A stretch of DNA of 64,000 nt. Source: Paralithodes platypus. Lineage: Eukaryota > Arthropoda > Malacostraca > Decapoda > Lithodidae. Below the pieces are notes generated by a model. It searched no databases. It was not told the DNA's origin and worked only from the letters and a program-made list of their open reading frames with translations. This document shows positions 54,716 through 64,000 of this stretch, piece by piece. The stretch lies in assembly GCA_032716605.1 (NCBI GenBank), contig CM064512.1, forward strand, positions 23,809,810-23,873,809. The letters run 5' to 3'. Numbering within the stretch: position 1 is the first letter of the stretch; every line of letters starts with the position of its first letter. The translations under genes were made by a program, and so were the position numbers.

Positions 54716-55248
54716 TTTCTTGTATTGAGTATTGTTCACATGTGTGGGGAGGTTCCTCTCACACCGCTCTCCTAGACAAGGTTGAAAGGAAAGCCTTTCG
54801 TATCATTAACTCCCGTCCACTCACCAACTCTCTGCAATCTCACTCTCTCCGCCGCAATGTTGCATCTCTCTCGCTATTCTATCGCTACTATAATAATCAG
54901 TGTTCCTCAGAGCTATCCCAGTGCATATCACCTCCTTTACGTAGGGCATGTGGTACCCGTCTTGCAACTCAATCCCACCCCTACTCTGTGCAACTCTCCA
55001 ACCCAAGAGTGAAATTTTACTCTCAAACTTTCTTCTACTCAACAGCTGAGCTCTGGAACTCTCTCCCAGAATCAGTTTTTCCCGCTTCCTATGACTTAAA
55101 TTGCTTCAAACTCCATGTGACCAGGCATTTTGGCTCGAACGTCCCTTGATTTTGGCCCTGTCACTCTTTCAACTATGAGGGAGGCACTCGCTATAGGCAG
55201 TTATGCCTTTTGCCTCCCTCAATCACATAGAAAAAATAAAATAAAATT
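54716..55248 (+). mobile_element. Family K LINE, 3' fragment inserted in gag of retrotransposon B
   Basis: The plus strand reads CIEYCSHVWGGSSHTALLDK, NVASLSLFYRYYNNQCSSEL and AELWNSLPESVFP, then the K 3' end and a tail AAAAAATAAAATAAAATT. It interrupts gag of B: removing it joins GDFTLN with LKEKQP as in element A. It is strongly 5'-truncated, as is usual for LINE insertions. A clear target duplication is not visible. Confidence 0.88.
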
Positions 55249-56290
55249 AAGAGTGAAGTCCCCACCAGTGCATTTAAAGAATTGTTCTAACAACACTAAT
55301 TGTTTCACCACATCAAAGGTAGTTGCTTTCTCCGACCTCAACCAATTCTCAAACGCATCTGATAGGTCTCTAGCGTGTTCCTGGAAAGTACTCTCGTTTT
55401 GCTTAGGAACAGCCCTAAACTTCAGCCTATAGGTCTCTGGCTGCAACTCATACGCCCTCAGGACAGCCTCTTTCAACACCTCATAATTCACACAGGAATC
55501 TAGGGGCAAAGCATCGTACGCCTTGAGTGCTTTCCCCGTCAATCGTGAAGAAACAAGGGCTGCCCACTTCTCCTCGGGCCATTGGTGATCCCGGCACTTT
55601 TTCTCAAAACGGAGAAAGAATTCTGTAACTCCTAACTCATCAAACACTGGAACCAACTTTAGTAGATGTGACAGGGACTGGTCATGGGGTCAACCCCCCT
55701 GGACGAAACGGTTCCCCGTCACCTCTACACGAGTTTTCTCTAGCTCAACATCGGCACAATACCTTGCAGTCTCATACTTGAGCTCAGCCTCTCGCTGCTT
55801 GAGTTTGGCGAGCTCGAGCTGAAACAACATCTCGGGAGACAAACCCTGAGGAGGGGGTGCTACTACCGGGGACCCACCCAGTGAGTCACCTAGAGGCTTA
55901 CCCAACCGCCAGCGGACATCGGCCTGCGGGAACGTACTCGGTTCCGGAACCCGAGGGGGCGCCATGATAGGAGTTGAGTGGAATGGGGGCTGGGACGAAG
56001 GTGCCCCAGCTCCTGCTCCACCCGAAGCCCCATGCACCCCACCCAGCACACAGGTAACCAGCTCACTTCTTGCCCAACCGCTATTGCAAGATAACCCTAA
56101 GACCGTGGCTATACACTGCAGTCCATACCGGTCCAGCCCCGACACCCGGTCCGCCGTCACAGGCTCCTCCAAAAACCTCCGAGCATCCTCCTCACCGTTC
56201 ACCACCCGAACGCCGTCAACCCACCTTCTCCACCCTCTCGCCTGTCTCTCGCACTGTGCCCTCACTATGCTCAGACCTGTCCAGTGACAT
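55249..56290 (-). pseudogene. Gag, N-terminal and capsid parts, of retrotransposon B
   Basis: The start ATG lies at 56290 (MSLDRSEHSEGTV). A frameshift near 56216 leads to RVVNGEEDARRFLEEPVTAD, the Pro-rich PPRVPEPSTFPQADVRWRLG and the helical LFQLELAKLKQREAELKYE. An in-frame TGA lies near 55690, then LVPVFDELGVTEFFLRFEKK, HQWP and YEVLKEAVLRAYELQPETYR, the capsid part matching element A. It is cut at 55249 by the K fragment. Confidence 0.83.
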
Positions 56291-56558
56291 GATGGAGTCA
56301 ACAACACAAATTCCCATGTCAAGACAAAAGTAGCCAAACTCTCAAGTAGCTTTATTCACAAAAAAATATTCGAAGATGTTTTTGAGTTCAATACTAGGTC
56401 ACCAATAAACTCCAACAAGTTCCATATATCCTCAAAACAATGTCCACTGCCAATACTGCGAGAAATAAAATCGAACCCAAAAATGGCAAATAAGATTTCT
56501 CCCAAAAAAAAAATCCTGCAAAACTCAGTTCACTATATCCTGGACTAAGGTCGCCATT

Positions 56559-58352
56559 TGTTACGACCGGCACAACGAAATAAACAAGGGCATTTAATAT
56601 TGGACTATAAGATAGGCTAGATCTGCAACAACGGTACGCTAATTCCAAACCCTCGAACTATTACGCCGGTGAACAAAACACTTGAAACCCTCCAGAGTTA
56701 ATCTACTGGATAACGGGGTATCAATTAACTGGGTTAAGTGTACTTCTACAAAGGCTTTCCGGTGATGGCAAAGCCTACTCACAACAAGAGAAATTACGTT
56801 AATAAAAAGCTCTCAAGTAATAACAATGCTTATATAAACTATGACAAGATTTAATAAAAGGTTATATGCTTACGTTATCTTTAGTGTGAGTCTGAACTCA
56901 ACACTAAACTCTTCAATGCTCTATTAAAACACTTGAAGTCTAGTCCTACAGCAAACAGCTATGGAATCTTCTGAAAAACGTCTGATGCTCTAAGATGCTC
57001 GTCGAATATAGAACAGGAATAATGCAGGGGCAGGACACCAAAGCGTGTATCCTAGATACACCAAAAAGTAGGATACATATATATGAAACAAGAGAGTGCA
57101 ACAACTCTGTGACAGCACTAATAACAGTAACTCAAAAATAGTACTTCTTTAGCCAAAGTAACAGCCATACTGGGTTGTGCACTATGCATCAACCTAGGCT
57201 AAAACAATACGTGAATAATTGCTAAAGCATACGCAGTTAAAGTTAATAAACAAAATGCTGTCTTTCTTACTAATAACGTCTAGCAGCGGCATAAAGGTAC
57301 AGGGAGCCTAGGCAGAGCTCAAGCATGCTCGCCGCCTACTGTCTCCCCTGAACAGATTTCCCTTATCTTACGTTAAGTGACTAGGAGGCTCTCTTAGTAA
57401 GTCCAGATCTCAAGTATCTGGTTTTACCCTGGCGCTCCTCAAAGGTCAACAAAATGAGTTAGCAAGCATACAAGCAAGAGTAGGCAAAAGCCCTTCGCTT
57501 GTATACTGCTAGGCTCGCAAAGGAAAATAGGCACAAGGGTGTACTATAGGCTACCTAGCTCCGTCGAAGTCGTATATGCTCTGACATGCCATATACATAA
57601 CTCAGACAACGACCAAAGATACCCTCCACTGTCTAGCATTAAATAGTAATAAAGAACAACTAAATAATTAGAAGCACCCAACAATATGAATCCATGTGAC
57701 TATGATTTTAATAACCTCTAAAGCTAGTGCAAACCATATATGTGAGAACAGGCGCTGGTAATACGACTGGCCGACTATGGAAGTTGTATGGGAGAACCAG
57801 AAGGGATGGGTAATTGAATAAAGATAAGAAGTATGGAAAAGAAGAAGTTCAGAGAGAGAAACAGTAGTAAAGGGGGTTAGATGTGAGACAGGATGTGAGG
57901 GACATGTAGGACTGAGCGCGCAATGCCATGCTCTGCGGGAGTCAGGAGGGAAGGAGCCCGACCACTGGGCTAGGAGGGCGGCGACCAACCACAGGCCACT
58001 ATGTCATATGAGAAGCTGACGTCATATACCACGCCAGGCCTGCCGTCCAATAGCAAGCGGGCGGGCCCACCGAGCGAAGAATGCACACGTACATACGCAC
58101 ACACACTGCCTCTTCGCTCTCCCCTCCGACTCTCTTTCTCTCTCTCACGCGCTGCATGTTATAATCACTACTATGGATATAAAATACTTCTAAGTGTCAC
58201 AGACAAGAATAAAGGCATACTCTGATCTGTCTGTGACAACGTGAATACGAAGAAAGAAAGAACATCGTTCTACGATTATTATAGCCCATTTCACTGCCGT
58301 GGCGAGTGCTAGCGAGTCACGAGTACATTCTGGCAAGCTGGCCAGCGTAACA
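56559..58352 (-). repeat. 5' LTR of retrotransposon B (1794 bp)
   Basis: It is bounded by TGTTACG (56559, plus strand) and TAACA (58352, plus strand). The PBS lies immediately inside it, near 56540-56556 (GGTCGCCATT on the plus strand). It is near-identical to the 3' LTR. Confidence 0.94.
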
Positions 58353-58611
58353 GTGAATGGAAGCGCGGCAGGCTCCTGTCTGCTCTTCAGCACGTCTGCA
58401 GGGGCACTGAGAGTCTCACCCCATTTCTCACAAGATATAAGCATGACATTGCTAATAATTAGCGAATATTGCTGAGGTCTCTGGTAGCACTACGAAGCTT
58501 ATTCTGGTGTCTCTTTGAAGGTATTTTCTTCTAGTTTTTTGCTGTAAACATTTCATTTAAAAAAGGCACCTGCTTAAGCAATAAGGTGTGCCTGAATGAG
58601 CCCTATTATTG

Positions 58612-58613
<2 letters not shown>
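58353..58613. other. Unassigned flank of retrotransposon B
   Basis: It begins with the GTGA duplication. No gene or repeat is recognised. Confidence 0.5.
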
Positions 58614-58685
<72 letters not shown>

Positions 58686-58731
58686 AATATATATGTACAT
58701 ATATATATATATATTATATATATATATGTAC

Positions 58732-58774
<43 letters not shown>

Positions 58775-58777
58775 TAC

Positions 58778-58856
<79 letters not shown>

Positions 58857-58876
58857 GTTCATATACATATATATGC
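58614..58876. repeat. (TA)n microsatellite
   Basis: About 260 bp of TA dinucleotide with occasional C or G. The Ile-Tyr frames on both strands are artefacts. The sequence is self-complementary and may be prone to hairpins. Confidence 0.96.
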
Positions 58877-58999
58877 GTGTCGTAAGAGACGACTAAAGAG
58901 AATGGACGCTGTGGCCTTGTGACCCCCCATTAGTGAACAATACATACTGCAAATATGAACGAATAAACACCCTCGGATGTGGACGGACCTAATGCTGAC

Positions 59000-60050
59000 G
59001 AACCCCGACCTACCATAGACAGTCTTAGAATAGCGACTTATGTGAGAGGCTTGAATGATGACACAACAGTTAGAGAGTTCCTGGAATTGTTAGTGAATGC
59101 CAGGCTGGATGTATGTGGAATGACTGAGACCATGTAGAGGGGTACAGATGTGAGAGAGTGGGAGTGTGGAATGGGAGTGTGTGCTGGAGTGAGTGAGGGA
59201 GCAGCGAGAGAAGGTGTGTGTTTGTAAGTAACAAATGGAAGGATCGAGTAAGAGACTATGGGTTTGTGGGTTCACGGATTGTGTGGGTTAGAATGAAAGT
59301 AGGAATACAGACTTGGGTGGTTATGTGTGTGTGTGACAGAGGATAAGACTGTAAGAGAGAAAGAGGAGTTCTGGGTGAATGTGCAGGCGTGCCTAGATAA
59401 ATTTGGCAAGAGCGAAACAACATTTCTGATTGGGGATATGAATGGGACGGTGGGTGATAAGAAAGTTGATGGAGTGATGGGAAGGTGGGGTTTACCATCA
59501 GAGGTGAATGGGAATGGTAGTGCGCTTGTGGATGTATGTGTGGGGAGGAGGCTGTGGATAGCCAACACCTTCTTCCGACACAGAATGATACACAGGTACA
59601 CATGGACAGTGGTGTAGAGGAAGAAGGATGAGACAGTGGTGGAACGAAAGTCACTGATTGATTATATATCTGTGGATGAACGAATGAAGAAATCTGTGGT
59701 GGATGCTAGGGTGTATAGGGGTATTGGAGGGGTCTGTCTGACCATTATGTAGTAGTAGCTAACATTAGGATACAAAAGAAGTGGGTGAGGAGAGCTAGAC
59801 GGAGGCGAGAGGAAGGTGGAATGACGAGGATGGTGGGGAGGTTGCAGGAGGAGGAAATCAAGGAGAGAAATTCAGGAGAGCAGTAGAAAAACGACTTGAT
59901 AGGTTTGACCTCGAAGATTGGAGGAGGTGAGCAAAGTGTTTAAGGGAGATATCTGTGCAACATGTGAAGAGGTGTGTGGAGTAAGGAGAAGAGGGAGGGG
60001 AGCGAAGGGTATGGTGGACAGAAGAGGTAAAAATAGCTGTGGAAGACAAG
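59000..60050 (+). pseudogene. Family L (RTE-type) endonuclease, cut off by retrotransposon C
   Basis: The plus strand reads LRIATYVRGLNDD near 59023, LDVCGMTETM (catalytic Glu) near 59108, WVVMCV near 59318, TTFLIGDMNGTVGDK (GDxN block) near 59420 and SLIDYISVDE near 59650, an RTE-type endonuclease/phosphatase-fold domain. The linker KVFKGDICATCEEVCGVRRR follows and VWWTEEVKIAVEDK runs into the LTR start at 60051. It matches family L (34548-36756), which lacks this domain. A stop after TETM, another near 59615 and frame changes inactivate it. Confidence 0.85.
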
Positions 60051-62378
60051 TGTTACGAACTGGCACTCGGGTACACAAGGGCTCTCAATCAGGACTCTAA
60101 TACGGCTCGCTGCCACAACGGAAACACACGATCCCAACCCCTGAGTACTGCCAGCCGAACAAAAAACACCAATACCCTCCAGAGTTCAATCTGCTATAAC
60201 GGGGTATACAAGAACTCGGTACTAGTGTTCAACAACAGACTAATAAAGAGACAGGAATTATCTAGTCTGGTCAACAATCAAACAATGAAGTAAGAAACAA
60301 CAACACCAAAGAATAGTGTTGGCCGAAGCCGAAGTAATCCACCCTTGACTAAGAACTTAAGAAGTCCTCCACCCTCTACTTCGGATCGGCACTATTACGT
60401 TACGTTAATTAATAGTCCTTAACACCTTACGAGCGGCCTATGCGGTTTATTTATATGTACCGCCCAGCGGGGTGTTTTTAGCCAAAATAGGGCTGTTTAC
60501 GTGATCATTTCATGCCTAAATAAGACCCAGAACGTAAAACAAGTACCTATCCCTGAAAGGGCATAAACAGAGCTTTCGAATGACACCATAACAATCCTTT
60601 TATGATGGCTAGTTTTCTTGCAATAACCGTGCAACGCGAGTGCAAAAAGCATGTAATTCGGTACTTTCCCCATATAATTCAGTATGTAGCGAGTGAGAGA
60701 GGGAGGAGGGAGCTGAGATTCGTGTCAGTAGGTTCGCCGCGGTGGTCTGGAGCAGTCATACGCTCGCTAGTCTCCTGCCACCACTTGTCTCTCTCTCTCT
60801 CAGCAACATTACGTGCTGAAATTGCCACTCGAGTTATGTCGAGCGCCGCCACATAGTCCAGCTTTATTTAACTCGACTTATGTGGTGAGCCGCTAATTAA
60901 GGGTTAAGCATCGAGCAAGGAATCTTCTGAAAAAGTTAGATGCTTCTCGGATGCTCGTAAGAAGTACGTATCGGATTTTGAACAGTAATTCAATAAGCAA
61001 AAACACTGGCAATTAAATACTATTAAAGGTTTAAATTGGCATAAGAATAATTAAAAGAATATGCAATAGTAAATGGCAAACATTAAAAAGAAGTACTCCG
61101 CAAATGCAACGCCAATAGCCTACTCGGATTGTGCTCGTGGGCCACTAATCACTAAAGTAGCCAAGCGTGCAACACATGAAATCAATAGTGCATAAACAAT
61201 ATCATACATAAGGAAAGCTTCAATACTATTCTGTACTAATCGAGTATCTACTGGGTACTGGGGGCAAAAAGGTAGCAGTGACTGAGCAAAAACGGCTCGT
61301 AGCCTAGCGAAGTCCTCACAACTGTTTAAAGTATTACGTTAAAACTAACAAGTGCACTTTGAGAAATCCAGATCCCTTGTATCTGGTTCTCCCGGCTCCT
61401 TGACAAAGTAAAAACAAACTGTTAATAAAATACAGGGTGGTTAGGCTCTTGCCCTCATGCACTGTAAATTATTAACTCAACACAGTCAGCCGCGAAGACA
61501 ACCTAGGCTTCACTGAACCGAAACGAGTATGCAGGTTTATCGCTTAACCACTGCATCAAACAACAACTCTTAACACAGAAAAGCCTTACCCCAGTCTAGC
61601 ATTACCTAGACTAGCAGAAAACAGGAATAATAATAATAACACACAGGGAAATGCATATACAAGTGCAACAAACATAAATCAATCCTATTCTAAGTTAACC
61701 CTTCCAAAATAGGCTATCTAATAGGCAGGTATCTCGTGAGAACTCAAGCGATAATAAGTTGGCTGATTAGCTGCACCAACGGGACCATGGAAGTTAAACA
61801 GGCAGGGAAAAGAGGAGATAAGAATGTAAGGTAGTAGAGAAAGTTCACATCAGTCAGAAGAATATATATAGTTAGCAAGGGAAATGAGAAGTCGCTCTGC
61901 CTAATGAGTTCTGATGAAAAAATGGCTAGACTTCCCTTTTTATACCCGGCCCTCTAGTGAGCCCAACGTGAACTACTAAGGACCGCCCACTGACAACCAT
62001 TACATAATTTCTCTCTCTCCTCTAGGATAGACAAAGGCTCCCCTAGCACTGAGGGGAGGGGGGTGGGGGGAGTGCTAATGAGTTAGGCCCACCTCCCGCC
62101 TGGCACACCCACTGACCCCCAACGGTGGCTGTTTCTCTTCCCATCATTACAAATAAGTTTTACACACAATACTTATAACTAATGATATAAAATAGAACTC
62201 GTTGACTCAGATGAAAACAAAATACATATTCATAATACTTATAGTACAACGGCTCACATGAACTAAGTTAGGAAACTCTACATAGACTACAGCCAAAGTT
62301 CCTGCCCTGACGATCCTAGCGAGAGTGGGGCATGACCAGGCGTTCTGTACAGCATGCTCACACTGGACATGCGTCACA
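60051..62378 (-). repeat. 3' LTR of retrotransposon C (about 1843 bp plus MITE)
   Basis: On the plus strand it starts TGTTACGAACTGGC and ends GCGTCACA; a purine tract CTTGGGGGAGG precedes it on the minus strand (62379-62389). It contains the MITE at 60419-60907. The partner LTR is outside the window. Confidence 0.88.
60419..60907 (+). mobile_element. piggyBac-like MITE, copy 4, inside the LTR of retrotransposon C
   Basis: Bounded by TTAA at 60419-60422 and 60904-60907. The left end reads TTAACACCTTACGAGCGGCC and the right end, reverse-complemented, TTAACCCTTAATTAGCGGC. It is the same sequence as the copies at 7494, 15489 and 41818, closest by eye to the one at 15489-15976. Confidence 0.93.
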
Positions 62379-62773
62379 CCTCCCCCAAGATTTTACTTGC
62401 TCAACCCTGAGCTAAAATCTGACAAACACAGAACCCCATCAAGCCCCTCACACCCAGCGACCGCATGGCACTAAAACAAAGCTGAGTTTATCACCAAAAC
62501 ACATCTTATTATAAAAAAAAAAATCACATATTATAACTCCTCCCAACAATAGCAAAAAGACACAATATCATGCTCCCAGAGCGAGCTTACAGCAGCTCAG
62601 TCGTTTGATAGTTCGTGGACTACTCAAACTCTATGGGCTATGACAAACTTATACGATTACCTATATCAAAAGAAAGAGTTTTTATATGATTTTTATATTT
62701 TAATATGTTTTTCCCGGCTGCACTATAAGGGCAGCCTATTTTCCTCCACTCAAACCCACACACCTGTGATAGC
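62379..62773 (-). other. 3' untranslated region of retrotransposon C with polypurine tract
   Basis: About 395 bp between the RNase H stop and the 3' LTR. No integrase is encoded here. A short stretch after the stop (VEENRLPL) resembles the corresponding part of A and B, showing common ancestry. Confidence 0.75.
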
Positions 62774-64000
62774 CTACGACTGATCATCCACCCTTGATAA
62801 ACAATCCGCGATCACATTTTCACATCCAGCAATATGACGGATGTCCAGGTTATACTCCTGCAACATCAAAGACCACCTGGTCAGTCTCATATTGCGATTG
62901 TGAAATTGATTCAGGAATCTCAAAGGGTGATGATCAGTGTAGATAACCACGACTGGGCCATAGGCTGGAACATACACCTCGAAGTGCCTGAGCGACAGCA
63001 CAATCGCCAGTAATTCCTTTTCTATTGTAGAATAGTTCTTTTGTGCAGCATTGAACTTCTTAGAAAAGAAACTTACTGGGTGTTCCACACCTTCATTGTC
63101 TGTCTGTAGCAAGACGGCACCAGCCCCTACACCACTAGCATCTGTTGCCAGCTGAAAAGGCCTGTTAAAGTCTGGGGCCCTGAGTATCGGGTGAGTACAT
63201 AGCAAATGTTTCACCAAAGTGAAAGCCTTTTCACACTCAGGTGCCCACAAAAACTTTTTGTCTTTAGATAACAAATCTGTGAGAGGTGCCAACACCGTTG
63301 AGTAACCTTTTATAAAGCGTCTGTAGTAGCCTATCATACCCAAGAATCTCATAATCTGCTTCTTGGTTGTTGGGTGCGGAAATTTATTGATAGCCTGTAC
63401 CTTGTTCTGAGGAGGGCACACCTGTCCCCTTCCCACTACAAACCCAAGGTACTGCACAGTGGCTTTTACGAAGTCACACTTTGCCAAATTTACTACCAGA
63501 CCTGCTTCACTAAGTTTCCGGAACAAGGTCTCAAGGTACTCACAATGGCTCTCAATGTCGTCATCATAAATGATTACATCGTCCAAATATACGGTGCAAT
63601 TTGGAATGTCCTTTACAATTTCATTCATCAGGTTCTGAAACGTTGCTGGTGCATTCTTAAGTCCGTAAGGCATAACATTGCACCGGTAGGTACTCCCGTC
63701 CACAACAAAACCACATACCTCTTTAGCACGCTCGGACAAAGGTACTTGCCAGTAACCTTTTACTAAATCTACTTTAGACAAAAAACAAGCATTACCAATT
63801 TTGTCAACACTATCATCAACCCGACGAAGAGGATATGGGTTAGTTGGAGTCAAACCGTTTAACCTACGGAAATCAATACAAAAGCGTACCTTGCCATCTG
63901 GCTTAGGCTGCAGTGTTACGGGGGAAGTCCACTTAACTGTGCCTTTCTCTATCAACCCTCTACCGAGCATATACTCCAACTCATCCCTCAGAGCTGGTAG
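62774..64000 (-). CDS. Gypsy-type reverse transcriptase-RNase H, intact, 5' end outside the window
   Basis: The minus frame is open from the window edge to the stop at 62774, more than 405 codons. RT blocks, counting from Met at 63979: CIDFRRLNGLTPTNPYPLRR near 34, FLSKVDLVKGYWQVPL near 66 (first Asp), VMPYGLKNAPATFQ near 102, VYLDDVIIYDD near 130 (catalytic YLDD), CDFVKATVQYLGFVV near 169, FLGMIGYYRRFIKGYS near 213. RNase H: QLATDASGVGAGAVLLQ near 283 (Asp), TIEKELLAIVLSLRHF (Glu) near 320, VIYTDHHPL (Asp) near 348, CENVIADCLSR at the end. The stop follows directly, so no integrase lies downstream. It could encode an active enzyme. Confidence 0.93.
   Translation of the reverse strand, partial: LPALRDELEYMLGRGLIEKGTVKWTSPVTLQPKPDGKVRFCIDFRRLNGLTPTNPYPLRRVDDSVDKIGNACFLSKVDLVKGYWQVPLSERAKEVCGFVVDGSTYRCNVMPYGLKNAPATFQNLMNEIVKDIPNCTVYLDDVIIYDDDIESHCEYLETLFRKLSEAGLVVNLAKCDFVKATVQYLGFVVGRGQVCPPQNKVQAINKFPHPTTKKQIMRFLGMIGYYRRFIKGYSTVLAPLTDLLSKDKKFLWAPECEKAFTLVKHLLCTHPILRAPDFNRPFQLATDASGVGAGAVLLQTDNEGVEHPVSFFSKKFNAAQKNYSTIEKELLAIVLSLRHFEVYVPAYGPVVVIYTDHHPLRFLNQFHNRNMRLTRWSLMLQEYNLDIRHIAGCENVIADCLSRVDDQS

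Larger units (their letters stand above)
49863..58352 (-). mobile_element. LTR retrotransposon B (Ty3/Gypsy type, internally deleted), minus strand
   Basis: A complete element in outline: 3' LTR 49863-51655, internal region 51656-56558, 5' LTR 56559-58352. GTGA flanks it (49859-49862 and 58353-58356). It has the same PBS (TGGCGACC), the same purine tract and the same two internal deletions as element A, but differs in LTR sequence. A family K 3' fragment is inserted in gag (54716-55248). The LTRs are 1793 and 1794 bp and very similar by eye. Confidence 0.93.
60051..64000 (-). mobile_element. LTR retrotransposon C (Ty3/Gypsy type), 3' part, runs off the window
   Basis: The 3' LTR (60051-62378) and the RT-RNase H part are inside the window; the rest lies beyond 64000. 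The element is inserted in a family L LINE. Its LTR resembles those of A and B in structure: the ends are TGTGACGC and GTTCGTAACA, and the CCCTCCAGAGTT and AACGGGGTAT blocks are shared. The 3' LTR carries MITE copy 4. Unlike A and B it keeps an intact RT-RNase H. Confidence 0.9.

Noticed and set aside
58596..58922. Ile-Tyr frames at the TA repeat
   Set aside because: Simple-repeat artefact.

Overview
This 64 kb window is eukaryotic repeat DNA, most likely from an arthropod and probably a decapod crustacean. That is inferred from the mix of Penelope-like, CR1, RTE, I/Jockey-like, Ty3/Gypsy and DIRS retroelements, piggyBac-like and mariner-like MITEs, and long GA, CA, GT and TA microsatellites. 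I find no host gene. Almost every long open frame belongs to a mobile element, and most are broken by stops or frameshifts. Families J, K, L and M below are labels used only in this annotation.

Layout. 1-2313: microsatellites, a CR1 fragment and a diffuse repeat. 2314-10510: a minus-strand LINE (family J) split by a nearly full-length CR1 element (4443-9094), which itself carries a TTAA-flanked MITE. 10507-12598: low-complexity DNA, a Penelope-like 3' end with a hammerhead-ribozyme-like motif, and a family K 3' end. 12599-29345: a plus-strand family K LINE split by two insertions: an LTR retrotransposon (A, 12680-25058, target duplication CCAT) and an RTE-type LINE with an internal zinc finger (M, 26788-29196). 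A carries a MITE in gag, and its 3' LTR carries a 3.9 kb DNA-transposon-like element (X, 20394-24282). 29346-34165: a mariner-like MITE, other repeats and a minus-strand K element. 34471-48119: a DIRS-like tyrosine-recombinase retrotransposon with inverted terminal repeats, interrupted by an RTE element (L), a MITE and a J element. 48119-49260: a second CR1-like fragment. 49863-58352: LTR retrotransposon B (minus, target duplication GTGA). 58614-58876: a TA microsatellite. 59000-60050: an L fragment. 60051-64000: LTR retrotransposon C (minus, running off the window), with a fourth MITE in its LTR and an intact RT-RNase H frame.

Main points. (1) Element X has long inverted ends, a 3-bp TAA duplication confirmed by the empty site in the sister LTR, and a large cysteine-containing protein that I cannot place in a named transposase superfamily; it is the best candidate for something undescribed. 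(2) LTR elements A and B share the same two internal deletions, one in integrase and one in RT-RNase H, yet each has two LTRs and its own target duplication. They therefore look like a non-autonomous family moved in trans, perhaps by relatives of C. Integrase remnants lie upstream of RT, the unusual Gmr1-like order. (3) Four copies of one 480-bp TTAA-flanked MITE sit in four different elements, so the family was active late. All family names rest on reading motifs by eye, without database search.
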